Assembly (NCBI RefSeq): GCF_035582795.1
Contig: NC_134396.1
Span: forward strand, 32,407,683 to 32,471,682
Reading direction: 5' to 3'
DNA from: Mycteria americana
Taxonomy: Eukaryota; Chordata; Aves; Ciconiiformes; Ciconiidae
Length of the DNA: 64,000 bases
Under the pieces are notes generated by a model. That model did no database searches and was not told the DNA's origin. It saw nothing but the letters and a program-made list of their open reading frames with translations. This document shows positions 24,584-37,700 of the stretch, in pieces. How positions within the stretch are numbered: position 1 is the first letter of the stretch; every line of letters starts with the position of its first letter. A program made the position numbers and the translations under genes.

Positions 24584-26200
24584 TTTTTAAAAAAGCATTC
24601 TGAATATGCACCTTTTGTAATAATTGTTGTTGAAAATAATCCTTTAGGCGAACACTAATGGCTACTCTTTAGGATGGAACATTGCCTTGCCTGTTACTGC
24701 ATGATAAGGAATCTGTTCACTGTTGAAACCTTTTTTTACTAACAGTAGTTGGAAATGTTCCTGTTGAAAAATATCTATACTAAGGGTTCACAAACCACTT
24801 TTTTTTAGGATAACCTCATTTTCATCTAAGATGCTAAAGTATTTCTTTAGAAAAACAATTTTTTTTAATTTTGAGTTTTGTATTTCTGAGAATTTCTAAC
24901 CTCTTTCCCTCTTTTTCCCGCTAAAAATGCAGTAGAAAAACATGAGGCTTTATAATTTTCCTTTACCCATTCTAGCTTCAGAAAAGAAATCCTAAATTAA
25001 GACTATTAAAAAAGAAAACTGAAACGGATGGAGTTTGGTTACATTTTTGTTTTTCCCCACAGATGTACTAATTCTGTGAAGAAAAATAAAAAGGGGGGGG
25101 GGGGAGACAGCGAAAAACATTTTTGGGGAATTGTGAAAGGAATTTGAAACTATGAAAATCAGTTCCATTTTAAGTGCCCTCTAATAAAGCTAGACTCAGT
25201 CTTGAAGAATTATGCTGAAATCATGTTTTCCAATTTTGCAGACAGCTTTTTTTGATAACAGCTGCACATTTTTTATTGATTAGAGTCATACTGTGGCTAT
25301 ACCAACTCTCCCCAACTGCAGATTGTTTAAATGAAAGCAGAAGCAATTAGAACAGAAGTGGTCAGCAAATTTTCTTATGAGTTCTAACAAGCCCCATTTA
25401 AATATATGACCAATGTATACCTAAGAGCCTTCTTTCATGACATCTTATATCTTATTGCTCTCTCTGGAGGATTATTTAGGGTTATACAACTTTTCTAGGA
25501 TTCATAGCCAAAACTTTTTCATTAATCTACTTTTTTTCCTGTCTTATATCTACCAGATATAAACCTTATGGCTGAATGATCTTCAATTTCACTTTATTTC
25601 TCTTCACCATGGCACATATTTTAATCTTTTCCAAGACAGATCATTTCAGTAAAGTGATGGTCAAAAGCTAAAAACACACTTGGAAACCACATCTGTATAT
25701 ATTCAACAGGCTAAAAAGCTGCATTCAGGGGCAGGCTGGGAATTCCGATGGTCTTAAAGCTAGCCTACTTTTCAACTTTATTTACAAAAAATACACGTGA
25801 AAAATCTATTACACTAAATTGTGGTTCAATGGCACCGTAAGCTTTCAGGCTGGTTGCACCATCATAATCAGGAACACAAACTTAAATTCTGGTAGAGTCA
25901 GAACTGTATATTGTGGGCTAGAGACAACTGAAGGTAAAGGATAACTTTCTGTGTTGTTCTAGCAGGGAGAGCAACAGAAGGAAATAGTGATAGGGAGAAA
26001 CAGGATATGAGGAAGGTGGAGAAAATATTTTTTTAGATTTTTTTTCTAGTATCTTGTAGTAGTCTGCAGTAGTCTCAGCTATAAAAAAATGTAAAAAGTC
26101 AGCTGAAAAAGCAGCATCCTGGAAGCTGCCATACAAACAGCAGCAATTTTCAAATGCTCCTTTTGTAAAGATGTGTCATCTGGAGGTCAAAAGTGTGATT

Positions 26201-26755
26201 CTTGCTGTTGTGGTTTAACCCCAGTTGGCAACCAAGCACCACACAGCCTCTCCCTCACCTCCCCGCCCCTGCCGGTGGGATGGGGAAGAGAATCAGAAAA
26301 AAACAAAAAAATCTAATGAGTTGACATAAAGACAGTTTGATAGAACAGCAAAGGAAGAGAAAATAATAATAATGATAAAAGAATATACAAAACAAGTAAT
26401 GCACAATGCAATTGGTCACCACCCTCTGACTGATGCTCAGCCAATCCCTGAGCAGCGATCGCTGCCCCCCAGCCAACTCCCCCCAGTTTCTATACTGAGC
26501 GTGGCATCATATGGTATGGAATAGCCCTTTGGCCAGTTTGAGTCAGCTATGTCCCAGCTATGCTCCCTCCCAGCTTCTCATGCACCTGGCAGAGCATGGG
26601 AAGCTGAAAAGTCCTTGACTTAGTGTAAACACTGCTTAGCAACAGCTAACATCAGTGTGTCATCCCATTATTCTCATACTAAATCCAAAACACAGCACTA
26701 TACCAGGTACTAGGAAGAAAATTAACTCTATCCCAGCCAAAACCAGAACACTTGC
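26201..26755 (-). mobile_element. Solo ERV-type LTR with 5-bp target duplication
   Basis: The LTR occupies 26206-26750 (545 bp). On the plus strand it starts TGTTGTGGTTTAACCCC and ends AAACCAGAACA, so it has TG...CA ends. It is flanked directly by CTTGC on both sides (26201-26205 and 26751-26755), a perfect 5-bp target-site duplication. No internal retroviral sequence is present, so this is a solo LTR left by LTR-LTR recombination. On the minus strand GCTCAGTATAGAAACTGGG (about 26484-26502) marks a degraded TATA region, giving the inferred sense direction. A 5-bp duplication fits ERVL-like or ERV1-like elements. The ends resemble a neoavian LTR family, but I cannot name the subfamily. Confidence 0.9.
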
Positions 26756-28311
26756 ATAAGCTTTGGTGAATGTGATTTACATAACATCAGGAGACTCTGC
26801 TCTTAGTTTATAATAGTCTTTACTCCTGCCAGGGACAATCCTGGAACCCACACAATGGTCCTCAGAATGAAACAATGCAAAGCACATAATTACTGTAATA
26901 GCATAGTGAAAGACAGAGAAATGCAGAAATGAGGGGGAAAGTGGGGTAAGAGATTGCTTCCATCTAGCATTTAGGGAGGCTATAGATTGAATTAGCTGCA
27001 ATTTCTAACGAGTATTTTTGTAAACCTATGAGTCCTTGTACAATACAGATTTTGACAATTCCCATGATATAAAATGGCTCAAACTACCATTACAATCAAC
27101 AGCCATTACAATCAACTGCAGGAAATGGTAGGAAGATGCTGAAATGTCTTTTCTGTCAGGTTGTCATTCACTGAGACTGACCTCAGACCATTTTTTTTCC
27201 TTGCTGATTACACCATCCCTTACTGCAGCCAGGACTCTGATTTGATACAAAAGAATAACCCAGTAATACAGTAATTCTTTGTTGCTGGGATTTTTTGTTG
27301 TCTTGTCACTTTATGCAGACTTGTAACATTTTGCCAATGTCAAGAGCACAGATTAAAGATGTTCAGGGTGTTTTAATAGATTTGTGGGTACTGACTGACT
27401 ACCACTGTCTTTGCTTATTTTATGTCACTATAATTACAAACTGAATAAAAGGACAGCCTTGTCTCTAAGAAGATACTAACAAGGACTTTGTACATAGACA
27501 CCTAAAAAAACCCACAACTTCCCCCTCCCCCCTCCCCCGAGTTGTCACATTGCAACCTGCTGCTCCCCTGGTTTGCAAATATTTCTGTTGCTGTGTCTGA
27601 AAACAATGTGGTAGCGACAGGATTACCTCTTACTGGCTGTTGTAATATGCTATTAACAGCTTCTGCAAACTCTGGTATTTCATTTGCTTATGAGTATTCT
27701 CACTTTTATCTCTGTGAAGGTAGCAGTCCAGACATAAATCAGTACAACACAGTACAGTGTTCCACTAAGCACACTGCAAAAGCATAATAACCAAAGGAAC
27801 TAAAACCCACCACAGACTAGAGTGTCTAGTGTTTTTAGTAACAACAGAGTTATGCAACTACAATTCTGTTGATGTCAGTGAGCTCAGAGGAAGTGGGAAC
27901 AGAACTGGGAATTTCAGCTTCAAAAACAAGAGTTGGCTATTTTACCTCTGCAGACATCACAGTGGAGATTCCTCTGGTACTTATCCATTGCAAATTAATT
28001 GCCATTATGGCACACCATTGGATTAGAAAAAGCAGCTGGCTTGAAAGAGCAGATGGAATTTGAGATGTTGGGAAAAGTCCGAGTTCACTATTTGTTTTTT
28101 TCATTTTCCTTCCAGTGGATGGTCAATTGTTAAATATCCTTTAACCTGCAGGAGCATGTGTTTGTTCACCAATATGTTGCACATAGTATCTGAATATGTA
28201 TTACAAATAGTCATGTTGACTTTCTCACACCAATGCAAATTTCAAAAAAAGACCTGGATGACCTCAAAAAAGACTTGCTTATGAGTGTTTTGAAACATCT
28301 TATCAATCATC

Positions 28312-28342
28312 TTTTTTTTTTTTTTTTTGGGGGGGGGGGGGG
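28312..28342. repeat. T17-G14 homopolymer junction
   Basis: Seventeen T are followed directly by fourteen G. Such runs are prone to sequencing and assembly length error and can fold as G-quadruplex on the plus strand. Confidence 0.9.
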
Positions 28343-31300
28343 TGCGGAGTACTGCATATGTAGAAGAGGAGCCAGATAAAGCAGCATACCTTTCTCAGAA
28401 GGGCAATAGTCATGTTAGCTACATATTTCTATGGGCTTTATTGGCATCCATTTGTCTTAAACCTGCCTTCAAGAATGCAGGGAAGTTGTAAAATGACAGA
28501 CATCCCTTCTGGCAGTTCTTGTCTCCATTAAGCCATTTTTAATTTTTTTTTTTCTGAAAAGAGAAATCACATCTCATCAGATACATCTCATAAGTAAAAA
28601 TATTCAGTATTATGTTTTTGTTCATTTGTTGTTTCTGTTGCTAAAAGACCATAGAGTTAAGGTTCTTAGCTAGAGGGACAGAATTAAATGAAAATGAATT
28701 TGAAGCATCTTCCCTATTCATTAGCACCTGCCGAATGAGTTATGGGAGTAGTCATATTTCTTCAGCGGCAAAATATACAGCTCCATTTAAAAAAAGATAA
28801 GACAGCTGTTGTCTCTGGAGTGTATGTGTGCAACAGAAATTAGCTCTTTAACTCTGATGTGATTTCGAGAAGACGATTCCCTGGAAGAAGTGTGTTTTCC
28901 AAAGTAAAGGCACACTGTAAGAATGCAAGGAGGATTCAAGGAGAATTTCCCATGAGTCCAGAAGCAAGCGTGAAAACACAGCCCCTACCTTGGAAATAGC
29001 TTCAAATGGCTTCAGCACATGCTCCAAAACTGTCAGTGGAACTAGAAATCTGTTTGAAAAGGTAAGTGAAACAGGAAGGTAAAAGACATACCAACAGCAA
29101 TTCTGGCCTCTCCTCAGCAGCTGCACTTACCTGTGGCATTGGCCTTAGCGTCAGCCTTCAGTATTGCTAAAGAGCATGTGGTGTCACTCTTATGTTTTCT
29201 GGATTTGAGTGTATTCTCATGCTTTCATGAACATTTCTATTAAAATGAAAGCAATTACACTTTACATCACACAGCAAGCAACATGCTAACCTGCTTCATG
29301 ATTAAAACTGTGAGATGTTTTAAAGTACGTACTATGAAGGCTAATGGGAGCCAACGGGCTGGCAAGACATGTCTGCTGGAGAATCTCTAAGGAAGTTTGA
29401 CCAAATGTGCTCTTTCAGATATATCTTTGTGAATGTTTTCTTCCTGTGCTAAATGATGATTAACAGTCATTTCAGGGACGCATTCCGTAATGTACAGTCA
29501 TTGGAATAACTAGGGCATGATTAGATGTATTACTAAGACATGTCGATACAGTGTAGCCGTGCTCATCTTTCAGCTCGTTTATTGGATTTGCCTATTTCAA
29601 TGTAGGAAAACTTTGTACTGTGAAAATTTATTCTTGATAATACTAATTTAACAGAACATGGTACTTTCAGTTCTGACAAAGAATACTAGTATTTGTGAAA
29701 AATCACATGTAAATAAAAAGATTAATTTTTATTTTACTTAAAATATCTCAGCTTTATTTCATTGCGATCTACATAAAGTACATGTGTACAGGCAGATGAA
29801 TCCATGCTGAACACCAACAGCCTTGCGCTCTTATTAATTTTTTTGTCTTGTGAGGCATTTAAAATTTTCCAGGGTCTAAAAGGCATTTCACCTGCCTGAA
29901 GATTACTAGGTCTAACCAAAAGGGATGAGTGTGGCAACAGGGTATTTGAGACTATAAGAAGGATAGCTCCTGTCCCTACTATTGAAAGGCTTAGTCTAGG
30001 TTTGTAATTTAGGACTGCTTTTTGAACCTGGACTGTTCTCATATTTCCATTTCGTTCTCCTGATTGAAAGCGTTTATATTGATCTGTATTTGACAAGCTT
30101 TTCATCAAGGGTCAGGCTCACCACAGTGGGTCAGGCACATGTAACTTTTAGACCAAATTACTTTGGTACTCTCCACAATATCCTCAAAAGGCTAGTGAAA
30201 GCTCTGATGCTGGATGCAGCTGCCCTTCTATTAAGCCGTGGCAGCTGTAAAGAGAGTATCGCACTACCTGCATCCTACTTGTTTCCATCATCAGACCAAA
30301 GCATTGACTGCAAGTGCTACACATGCATCCAGGAATCCTAATGTACTTTGCCGGTGCCGTGAAGGAAAGGGTTACCCACTCCAGTCCAAGGACCAGAAAA
30401 ATAACAAGGGGCAGAGCAGACCTTCAGCCATATTCTCTGATGTTCAGTAATTTGTTTACATATACAGAACAGACTTTCTCTGTTTCTAGGTGCAGGAAAT
30501 GCAGTGCAATTCCTGTTTTGAACTGGATCAACCAATTCATGTAACCATAGACAGCAGGCTAAAAAAGTTACAGGCACCTTTAGTCAGAGTGAAAGCAGAC
30601 AATTTAAGCAAATCAAGAATGCTAGTAATGCATTGTATTTGCCTTTTGTTTCCAAGTGACCACCTTTGTGTGGCAGCAAGAAACTCAGTTTCAGAATCAT
30701 CTTTATAATATCTGACAATGCATTTCAGATTCCATAACGTAGCTACTTCAAGGGGAAAAAAAAATAAATTGGATAGAGTTTGTTAAAATAAATGTTCATT
30801 TAATGTAAAATGGATAACGTTGGTTTGGGGTTCATTTTTTTTCCTTTTTTATATCAAATGGCAGTCATTGCTGGAACTTTTAAGCTGTAGTGGTTTGGTT
30901 TGATTGCATTTGCAAGTATCTGATGAAAATGTGCAAATCAGCCACCCTAGACTTTAAATCTTCCTGTTGATTATACAAAAATGGTATGTACATAGAGTGC
31001 TTGCTTTTATGACCCTCTGCACCATAAACATACAAAAGTAAAACTGTTTGTTGTACCTCTGGGAGGGGCAGAACAGAGTTCATTGCTTAAGGAAAGCAGA
31101 CTCCTCTTATGAAGCACAGATTAGGTATAGTGTGGGAAAAAGAAGCAAAAAATTACTTTTCGTACCCTGCTTCACAACTGTTGCTTGACAGACATTTCTG
31201 AGGTAATTTTTGTACACTTTCTCTTTAGCCTGTATACAAGTTTTGTAATGCAGCTCTTGCCTTGCAAGACCTAGACATTCCCATGGCAGTAGCTATCCTG

Positions 31301-31497
31301 AGTATAATTTTAGCTGTGAAAATCATATGACTAGTTACCTTGTCTGTATAGGAGGTTAGTAGCCCTCCAGCCCTGTTAATTCAACCAGGAAAATAAGGTA
31401 GAAGGGGGGGGGGGCAAATTCCCCAAACATGTGGAACTACTGAGAATTAAAAAATAGCTTCCTACATAGTGCCAAGTTATATTTCCTTTTTTTAAAG

Positions 31498-31534
31498 CAA
31501 ACAAACAAACAAACCAACCAACCAACCACCAACA
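31498..31534. repeat. (CAAA)n grading into (CCAA)n
   Basis: Tetranucleotide array: about four CAAA units followed by about four CCAA units. It lies directly left of the CR1 copy that starts near 31579. Confidence 0.9.
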
Positions 31535-31578
31535 ACTAGGATTTAAGAATTTACTTTTCCATACATCCTAATCTGATC

Positions 31579-32811
31579 TCCAACCTGATCTCCTTCTATG
31601 ACAAGGTGACCCACCTAGTGGATGAGGGAAAGGCTGTGGATGTTGTCTATCTAGACTTCAGTAAAGCCTTTGACATGGTTTCCCACAGCATTCTCCTGGA
31701 GAAACTGGCTGCAACACAAGAGGACGGGTGTACTCTTCACTGGGTAAAGAACTGGCTGGACGGCCAGGCCCAAAGAGTGGTGGTGAATGGAGTTTACTCC
31801 AGTTGGCGGCCGGTCACAAGCGGTGTTCCCCAGGGCTCTGTGTTTGAGCCCGTTCTGTTTAATATCTCTATCAATGATCTGGACGAAGGGATTGAGTGCA
31901 CTCTCAGCAAGTTTGCAGATGACACCAAGTTGTGTGGGAGTGTTGATCTGCTGGAGGGTAGGAAGGCTCTGCAGAGGGACCTGGACAGGCTGGATCAATG
32001 GGCTGGGGCCAATTGTATGAGGTTTAACAAGGCCAAGTGCAAGGTCCTGCACTTGGGCCACAGCAACCCCATGCAACGCTACAGGCTTGGGGAAGAGTGG
32101 CTGGAAAGCTGCCTGGTGGAAAAGGACCTGGGGGTGTTGGTCGACAGCTGGCTGAATATGAGCCAGCAGTGTGCCCAGGTGGCCAAGAAGGCCAATGGCA
32201 TCCTGGCTTGTATCAAAAATAGTGTGGCCAGCAGGACTAGGGAAGTGATCGTGCCCCTGCACTCGGCACTGGTGAGGCCGCACCGTGAATCCTGTGTTCA
32301 GTTTTGGGCCCCTCACTACAAGAGAGACATTGAGGTGCTGGAGCGAGTCCAGAGAAGGGCAACGAAGCTGGTGAAGGGTCTGGAGCAGAAGTCTTATGAG
32401 GAGCGGCTGAGGGAGCTGGGACTGTTTAGCCTGGAGAAAAGGAGGCTGAGGGGAGCCCTTATTGCTCTCTACAACTACCTGAAAGGAGGTTGTAGAGAGG
32501 TGGGGGTTGGTCTCTTCTCCCAGGTAACAAGTGATAGGACAAGAGGAAATGGCCTCAAGTTGCACCAGGGGAGGTTTAGACTGGATATTAGGAAATTTTA
32601 CTTCACTGAAAGGGTTGTCAAGCATTGGAACAGGCTGCCCAGGGAAGTGGTTGAGTCGCCATCCCTGGAGGTATTTAAAAGATGTTTGGATGAGGTGCTT
32701 AGGGACATGGTGTAGTGGTGGTCTTGGTAGTGTTAGGTTTATGGTTGGACTCAATGATCTTAAAGGTCTTTTCCAACCTATACGATTCTGTGATTCTGTG
32801 ATTCTGTAATG
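31579..32811 (+). mobile_element. CR1 LINE, 5'-truncated, young-looking copy
   Basis: This plus-strand CR1 of about 1.23 kb starts inside the reverse transcriptase (AACCTGATCTCCTTCTATGA near 31583-31602). It runs through the ORF2 C-terminus to a 3' UTR containing GGACTCAATGATCTTAAAGG and the ATTCTGTG octamer tail at about 32786-32811. It is very similar to the 12436-13815 copy throughout, in opposite orientation. No target duplication is obvious, as is usual for CR1. The only low-complexity DNA at the 5' edge is the CAAA array about 45 bp upstream. Confidence 0.95.
31606..32715 (+). pseudogene. CR1 ORF2 fragment: reverse transcriptase C-terminal part
   Basis: The open frame of 369 codons shows YLDFSKAFD (motif A, near residue 16), [15 protein letters not shown] (near 72), FADDTKLC (motif C, near 102) and the CR1 C-terminal signatures [14 protein letters not shown] and NRLPREVVE. 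It aligns with the 12529-13788 fragment and lacks its extra two codons ([10 protein letters not shown] there, VDVVYLDF here). The first ATG is inside the original frame and upstream RT and endonuclease parts are missing, so this is a non-autonomous element remnant. It has no stop codon before its natural end, which points to a recent insertion. Confidence 0.9.
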
Positions 32812-34975
32812 CAATTTGATATTTTCCATGTACAGGACAATGAATATGAGAAAATAATATCAAAATTCATACATAAATATTAATACATACAGTGAAAATA
32901 CACCTGATTTGAACAAGGCTTTGATTCTCAGTAAGTCAATGGTGCAGATATATTTGTTTCTCTTATAGTACCAGTATTTAATCTCCACTTCATACAATTA
33001 CCAATTAGATATAACAAACCAGATTTTCACCTCCAGGACAGCACCTTTGTTAGCTTAACTCTTTCCTTAAAGAGTGTGCATAAAGAGAATTCTTGTCTGG
33101 TAAAGACCTGCAGAAACAGCTCTTTTCTTTGTCTGAAAAGAAAAAAAAGCATATTTGTGGCATACATACATCCCAGAATGGATACAGACAGATCTAACAG
33201 GTCCATGTTTGACAAATTCCATGCATTTTCTACCCAGCCTACAGAATTGCACAGAATTTAACTCAGTTCTGCAGAATTTTGCAAGTAGAAATACGTGGAG
33301 ATTTCTCCAATTTGTATGCATAATTTAAGGCTTTGGGGATACACAAAATTCTACCTTAAAAAAAAACCTCTTTGGAGTCAGATGACTCAACATCAGCTGA
33401 AAAGCTTAGCCTGAATGTACAGCCCACAATTTATTTACCCCTAAGAGAAAGGAGAAGTTTTGAAACAGAGATGCAGAACTACTATTCATAATAAAGTACA
33501 TCTTGTTACATCAGCTCTTGTAATTTGTTAAGTGACAGCTCATTCATCCTGCACCTGCCTGGGGAGAAAAGGTGTACAGATGCAGAAAAACACAATTAAA
33601 TAGAAAAAGAAAGTTGCAGTGATAGAAGAATAAATATCCAAGTACAATGTTTTCCTTAGGGATTAATGACCACCTGGTGGATGCTAGACATTAATGACAG
33701 ATGATTCCTGTCTGTCCATCTTTCATCTGTTTCATTTGTACTGTAAGTGTGCACACAGTGTGCCCTCATGCACCTGCACCTAGTTCCTAATAAAATATGA
33801 AATCAGACAGGAGCAATCTCCTGTTAATGACTAGTACTGAAGAAGCAGACATGAGGGGAAGAGTATGACTTAGTAGGAGAAAGAGTTGGCTGGTTATGTG
33901 TCACTGTAGCCTTCATATTTCCAGAGGAAAAACTGTAAAAGCAGATGCAGAAGGGGAAACAAAGGTTTGCTGTACAATTGCCAGCCTTGCAGTGGGGCAG
34001 GAGAAAAACAAGTCTTGGTGGGAAAGAAAGGTGAGGAGGAAAAGAATCAAAACTATATCGAAGTAGGAAGGAAGAGAGAAGGGGAGAGAGAAAATGCACC
34101 ACTGCTGATGAAAGTCCTAGTGAACAGCATCAGAGACAGAGAGCAAACAGGCAATGATGAGCAGCACCAGTCAATGTCAAAGAAGTAACAGGAAAATCAG
34201 CAAGAAAACTGTGCAGTACGAAACACAAAACAAATGACTAGCCTTTCAGCTGAGTGAGTGAAGCCAGAGCTGCAAGTCAACTGGAGAGATGAGGCTAAAG
34301 ATTTATGAGGGTAAGCCCATAAGAGAATCATCAGCATGGAAGATGAAGTCCTCAGAGAGAAAGAGAGAAGACTCTAATGATAAAGAGACATCTGATCTAG
34401 AAGTCAATGTTTGAAAGGAAAGCTAACACAAAGAGAGCGAACAGATAACATATGGCACTACAATGTCAATGAAGTACAACCAAACATAAAAATGCCTTTC
34501 AGAGAATGAAAAAGATTGAAAAAGGGAAAAGGAATACAAGTGACGCGGGAAAGGAGTCTAAACCAAAGACCCTTGTTTTTTGATGCAGGGTAGGAAGGGA
34601 CGAGATGGATTCTCTGCATGCGACTGGCTTCAGAGGCAGTGCTGGAGGAAGGGGTATGGGTCTCTACTGCAGATAGAGACCAAGGAACTGAGCACATGCA
34701 GTGAAATTATTTCCAAGAGAGAAGCAATTGTTCTAGAGATACTAGTAAATGGAGAAAAAGGAAAAAGGGGACAGGTACGATGTTAGAAACCAATGCAGGG
34801 TGGATACTGCCATGAATTACAAGAAAAGTCTTCGTATGAGATCTGAATTTGTACTAGATTTCTGCTACAACATCTTCAGGCCTTGACTTCTCCTCCTATA
34901 TCCCTAGGATATGGAATTGGGAAAAAGCCAGAAATGAGGGGGGAAGGGTAAGAAAGTGGCAGAGAAAGGAAGAGA

Positions 34976-35062
34976 GAGGGGAGGGGAGGGGAGGGGAGGG
35001 GAGGGGAGGGGAGGGGAGGGGAGGGGAGGGGAGGGGAGGGGAGGGGAGGGGAGGGGAGGGGA
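34976..35062. repeat. (GAGGG)n pentanucleotide microsatellite
   Basis: Seventeen essentially perfect GAGGG units, with purine-rich DNA on both sides. Tracts of G4 separated by a single A make the plus strand a strong G-quadruplex former. On the minus strand it reads as serine/proline-type ORFs, which are artefacts of the repeat. Confidence 0.97.
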
Positions 35063-36965
35063 AGAGAGGAAGAAACAACCTATTTTATGAGGCTGGCACA
35101 GCAAGAGTAAAACTGTGTTGAAGTCAGCAGGAGCATGGGACTAGGTATATGGAAACATGAGTCAAGGAGTGAAAACAGGCGTGAGAAGATCCCACTTGCG
35201 GAGAAGAACAAATAAAAGAGGAAAACTTCAGAAACGGTAGAACTGCTGCTGTTTTTCTCCTGGCTTGGTGGCTGGAGTGAATTTCCCCTGGCTGAGCAGG
35301 GAAAGATGCCTAAGAAAGCAGTGTAATTCATGATTAACTTAATGCTTCAGAGATTAATTTTACTTTGAATTCTGGAGCTCCTCGTGGCAAAATTCTGGGA
35401 GCCAAATTCTGGTTTTGTTTAAATACCTATAACCTTATGACTCTGACCATTAGTCTGTTTCTTATACTGATGATCTCCTGCACTGATGCCTGGACCAGGC
35501 ATTTGCCATGCTTTGAAAGCAAGATGTCTGGACAAGCTATCAGTGCTTCTGCACAAATCAGCTGGGCATCATGGAGGCAGAGTACCACATATGGATCTAC
35601 AAATGTTGATATCAGTGTATTTATACCACAGCAATTCCACTAAAAACTATATAAAGTCACATAAGCACAACTGAGAACAGGAGCTGGGCTTAAAGGATAA
35701 GTGCACAAGCGAGTGGATGACACTGTTAAGTGACAGGCTATTTGTACCTGCAGGGTATTTATTTCATTCGGATAGAGGTGTAGATGCCATTCTTCTACCA
35801 GTGGTTTGTATGTATAACACAACTCATGTTAATAGCGAATAAAACACTTTCACTAACAGTAGATTAAACCCAAATCTTCATGCATCTCTCCCAGTAATAT
35901 AAAATTCATAGGTGTACTGGTACCTGTGCTTGTCAACAGTCAGTCATTAACAGTCCTATAACTACCACTTTATTATATTAACTATTTGTTTGCATTGATC
36001 AGCTAGAAATGAAAAGCAACATCAGACCCCTGGCTTCAGTTCTTTTTTATTCACAAGGCATGAATCAAACATGAAAACCGGGAAAATGAATGACACCGTC
36101 CACCAGCATATTCATCTTTTCTGTCTCTCTCCCTAAATGCACATTTTACAATATACATTAGAAAAGCATATTAATACATACTGCAAACATACTTCTCTTA
36201 ACCTTTGCAGAGGAAAATGATACTAAAAGTTTTGTATGTGCTTACACTTATACCTTATTTTTTTTGATAAAAAATTCATATTCCTACATTGTATTTTCTT
36301 AATTAAACTATTCTAATAAAATATTACAGAGTGGCACTGTCGATACTATTTTGAATTTTACTATGGTAATGGTAACTGGAAAAAAAAAACTGAAAAGCAG
36401 TATAGCAAATTGGGTATCCTTATAAATGTATTTCCCATGAAAATGGTAGAACAGAATACGGAAGATTTCTAGCTGTCACTGAAAATAAAACCTCATGATA
36501 TATTTTAATTCAGTTCTGCAAGCATTCCCTGATATATTGCCAAGCGGTCACTGAATTCAATAATCGAGACAGATTACTAGAGGACTTCTATTTTTAGGGA
36601 TCCGTCTGGTATTGTGGCAATTGCAGCTGATCAGATTACTGTTATATCCTAGCTATGTAAAATGCATTGATGCTGCAAGAGAAACCTGAATACACCACTC
36701 TAGTTGCAACGTCAGGCCCATTGCTAGAAGTTAATATCCTAATTTATTTTCAAACATCATTACTTTATAATTAATTCATGAAGACTCATGTCATGTTTAA
36801 ATTTTATACTTTAACTTTTGATATCACGTGTAATGGAAGAGGGATTGATAAATCAAGGGACTATGGAAGAGGCTCCCTAATATTTTAAGCAAAGCCACAA
36901 TATGAAAATTTGTTTAAAAAAAAAAAATCCAAAACATCACACACAAAACCCAACAAAATACCTAC

Positions 36966-36994
36966 GGGGGGTTGGGAGGAGGGGGAGAGGGGGG
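36966..36994 (+). repeat. G-quadruplex-forming G-rich stretch
   Basis: G6-TT-G3, then AGGA, then G5-AGA-G6 satisfies the standard four-run G-quadruplex pattern with short loops on the plus strand. No gene is adjacent. Confidence 0.7.
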
Positions 36995-37664
36995 AGAAGT
37001 GCCTTTCTCCTGCAAGTGTCAACAGCTACATCTAGTGTTTTTAGGCCGTGCAATTTCTCCTACAGCCAAGCCATATCTTAGGAAAGCATTTTGTGTTCTG
37101 CATTAAGGGGAAAGGTAAAAATATTATCCAATGTAAAGCTATGCAATTAACAGCACTGATGCTTCACTGAAGCAACTTCTTTTTTTTTTTTTCAGTTTAT
37201 CTTGTGCAAATTAATCTATGGAGACTGGGGTTTCTTTGTCATTGTAAGTTTTGAGTTCTGTATTTTTAAGAGTTTCATAGACTATATTTGTGTATTTTCC
37301 TTATTAATAGGCTAAATACATATATAGACAAAATGAACTTGAAATTATAAATTCCAAATTCTAAGATTTACATTTTGTGGAGTGGGATTAAGCAAGTTCA
37401 AGTAATTTTCCACATGTTCATATCTGCATTTGATAAAAAGAAAAACACTTAATTATAGCGTTGTTTCCAGACCTGGTTGATGTCTGGATTAACAAAATCT
37501 TCAATTTTCCATAAGACCAAGTGTCATGTTTTTTAGATATTCCAGAAGCATTCACCTCAAGCAAATAGAGCAAACTTGATACATTTCAAACAATGCCACA
37601 TAATGATCATTTCAGATAATTTTTTAAAAATTTTTTTTATAATATTGATAATGCAACAACTATT

Positions 37665-37700
37665 ACACACACACACCCCTCTCCCCCCCCCGCCCCCGCC
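37665..37700. repeat. CA dinucleotide run plus C-rich tract
   Basis: Six CA units are followed by a C-rich stretch (CCCTCTCC, then C runs broken by G). Long G runs lie on the minus strand. Confidence 0.85.

Larger units (their letters stand above)
21109..26200. other. Intergenic sequence with simple repeats
   Basis: No gene is supportable; all open frames are under 90 codons. Low-complexity content includes the TTTTC array at 23068-23170, an A/G-rich stretch near 23566-23597, the ATT/AGT array near 24528-24583 and a G12 run at 25093-25104. Confidence 0.55.
26756..31578. other. Intergenic sequence, no gene seen
   Basis: Open frames are 124 codons or fewer without domains. Low-complexity pieces are the T17-G14 run (28312-28342), a G11 run (31404-31414) and the CAAA/CCAA array (31498-31534). 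A pyrimidine/C-rich stretch CCCCCTCCCCCCTCCCCCG lies near 27521-27539. Confidence 0.5.

Noticed and set aside
33670..33680. CCACCTGGTGG as a third CTCF site
   Set aside because: Palindromic half match. The GGC core that follows in real sites is replaced by GGA.
34896..35104. Minus-strand frames of repeated serine/proline
   Set aside because: Direct translation of the GAGGG microsatellite.
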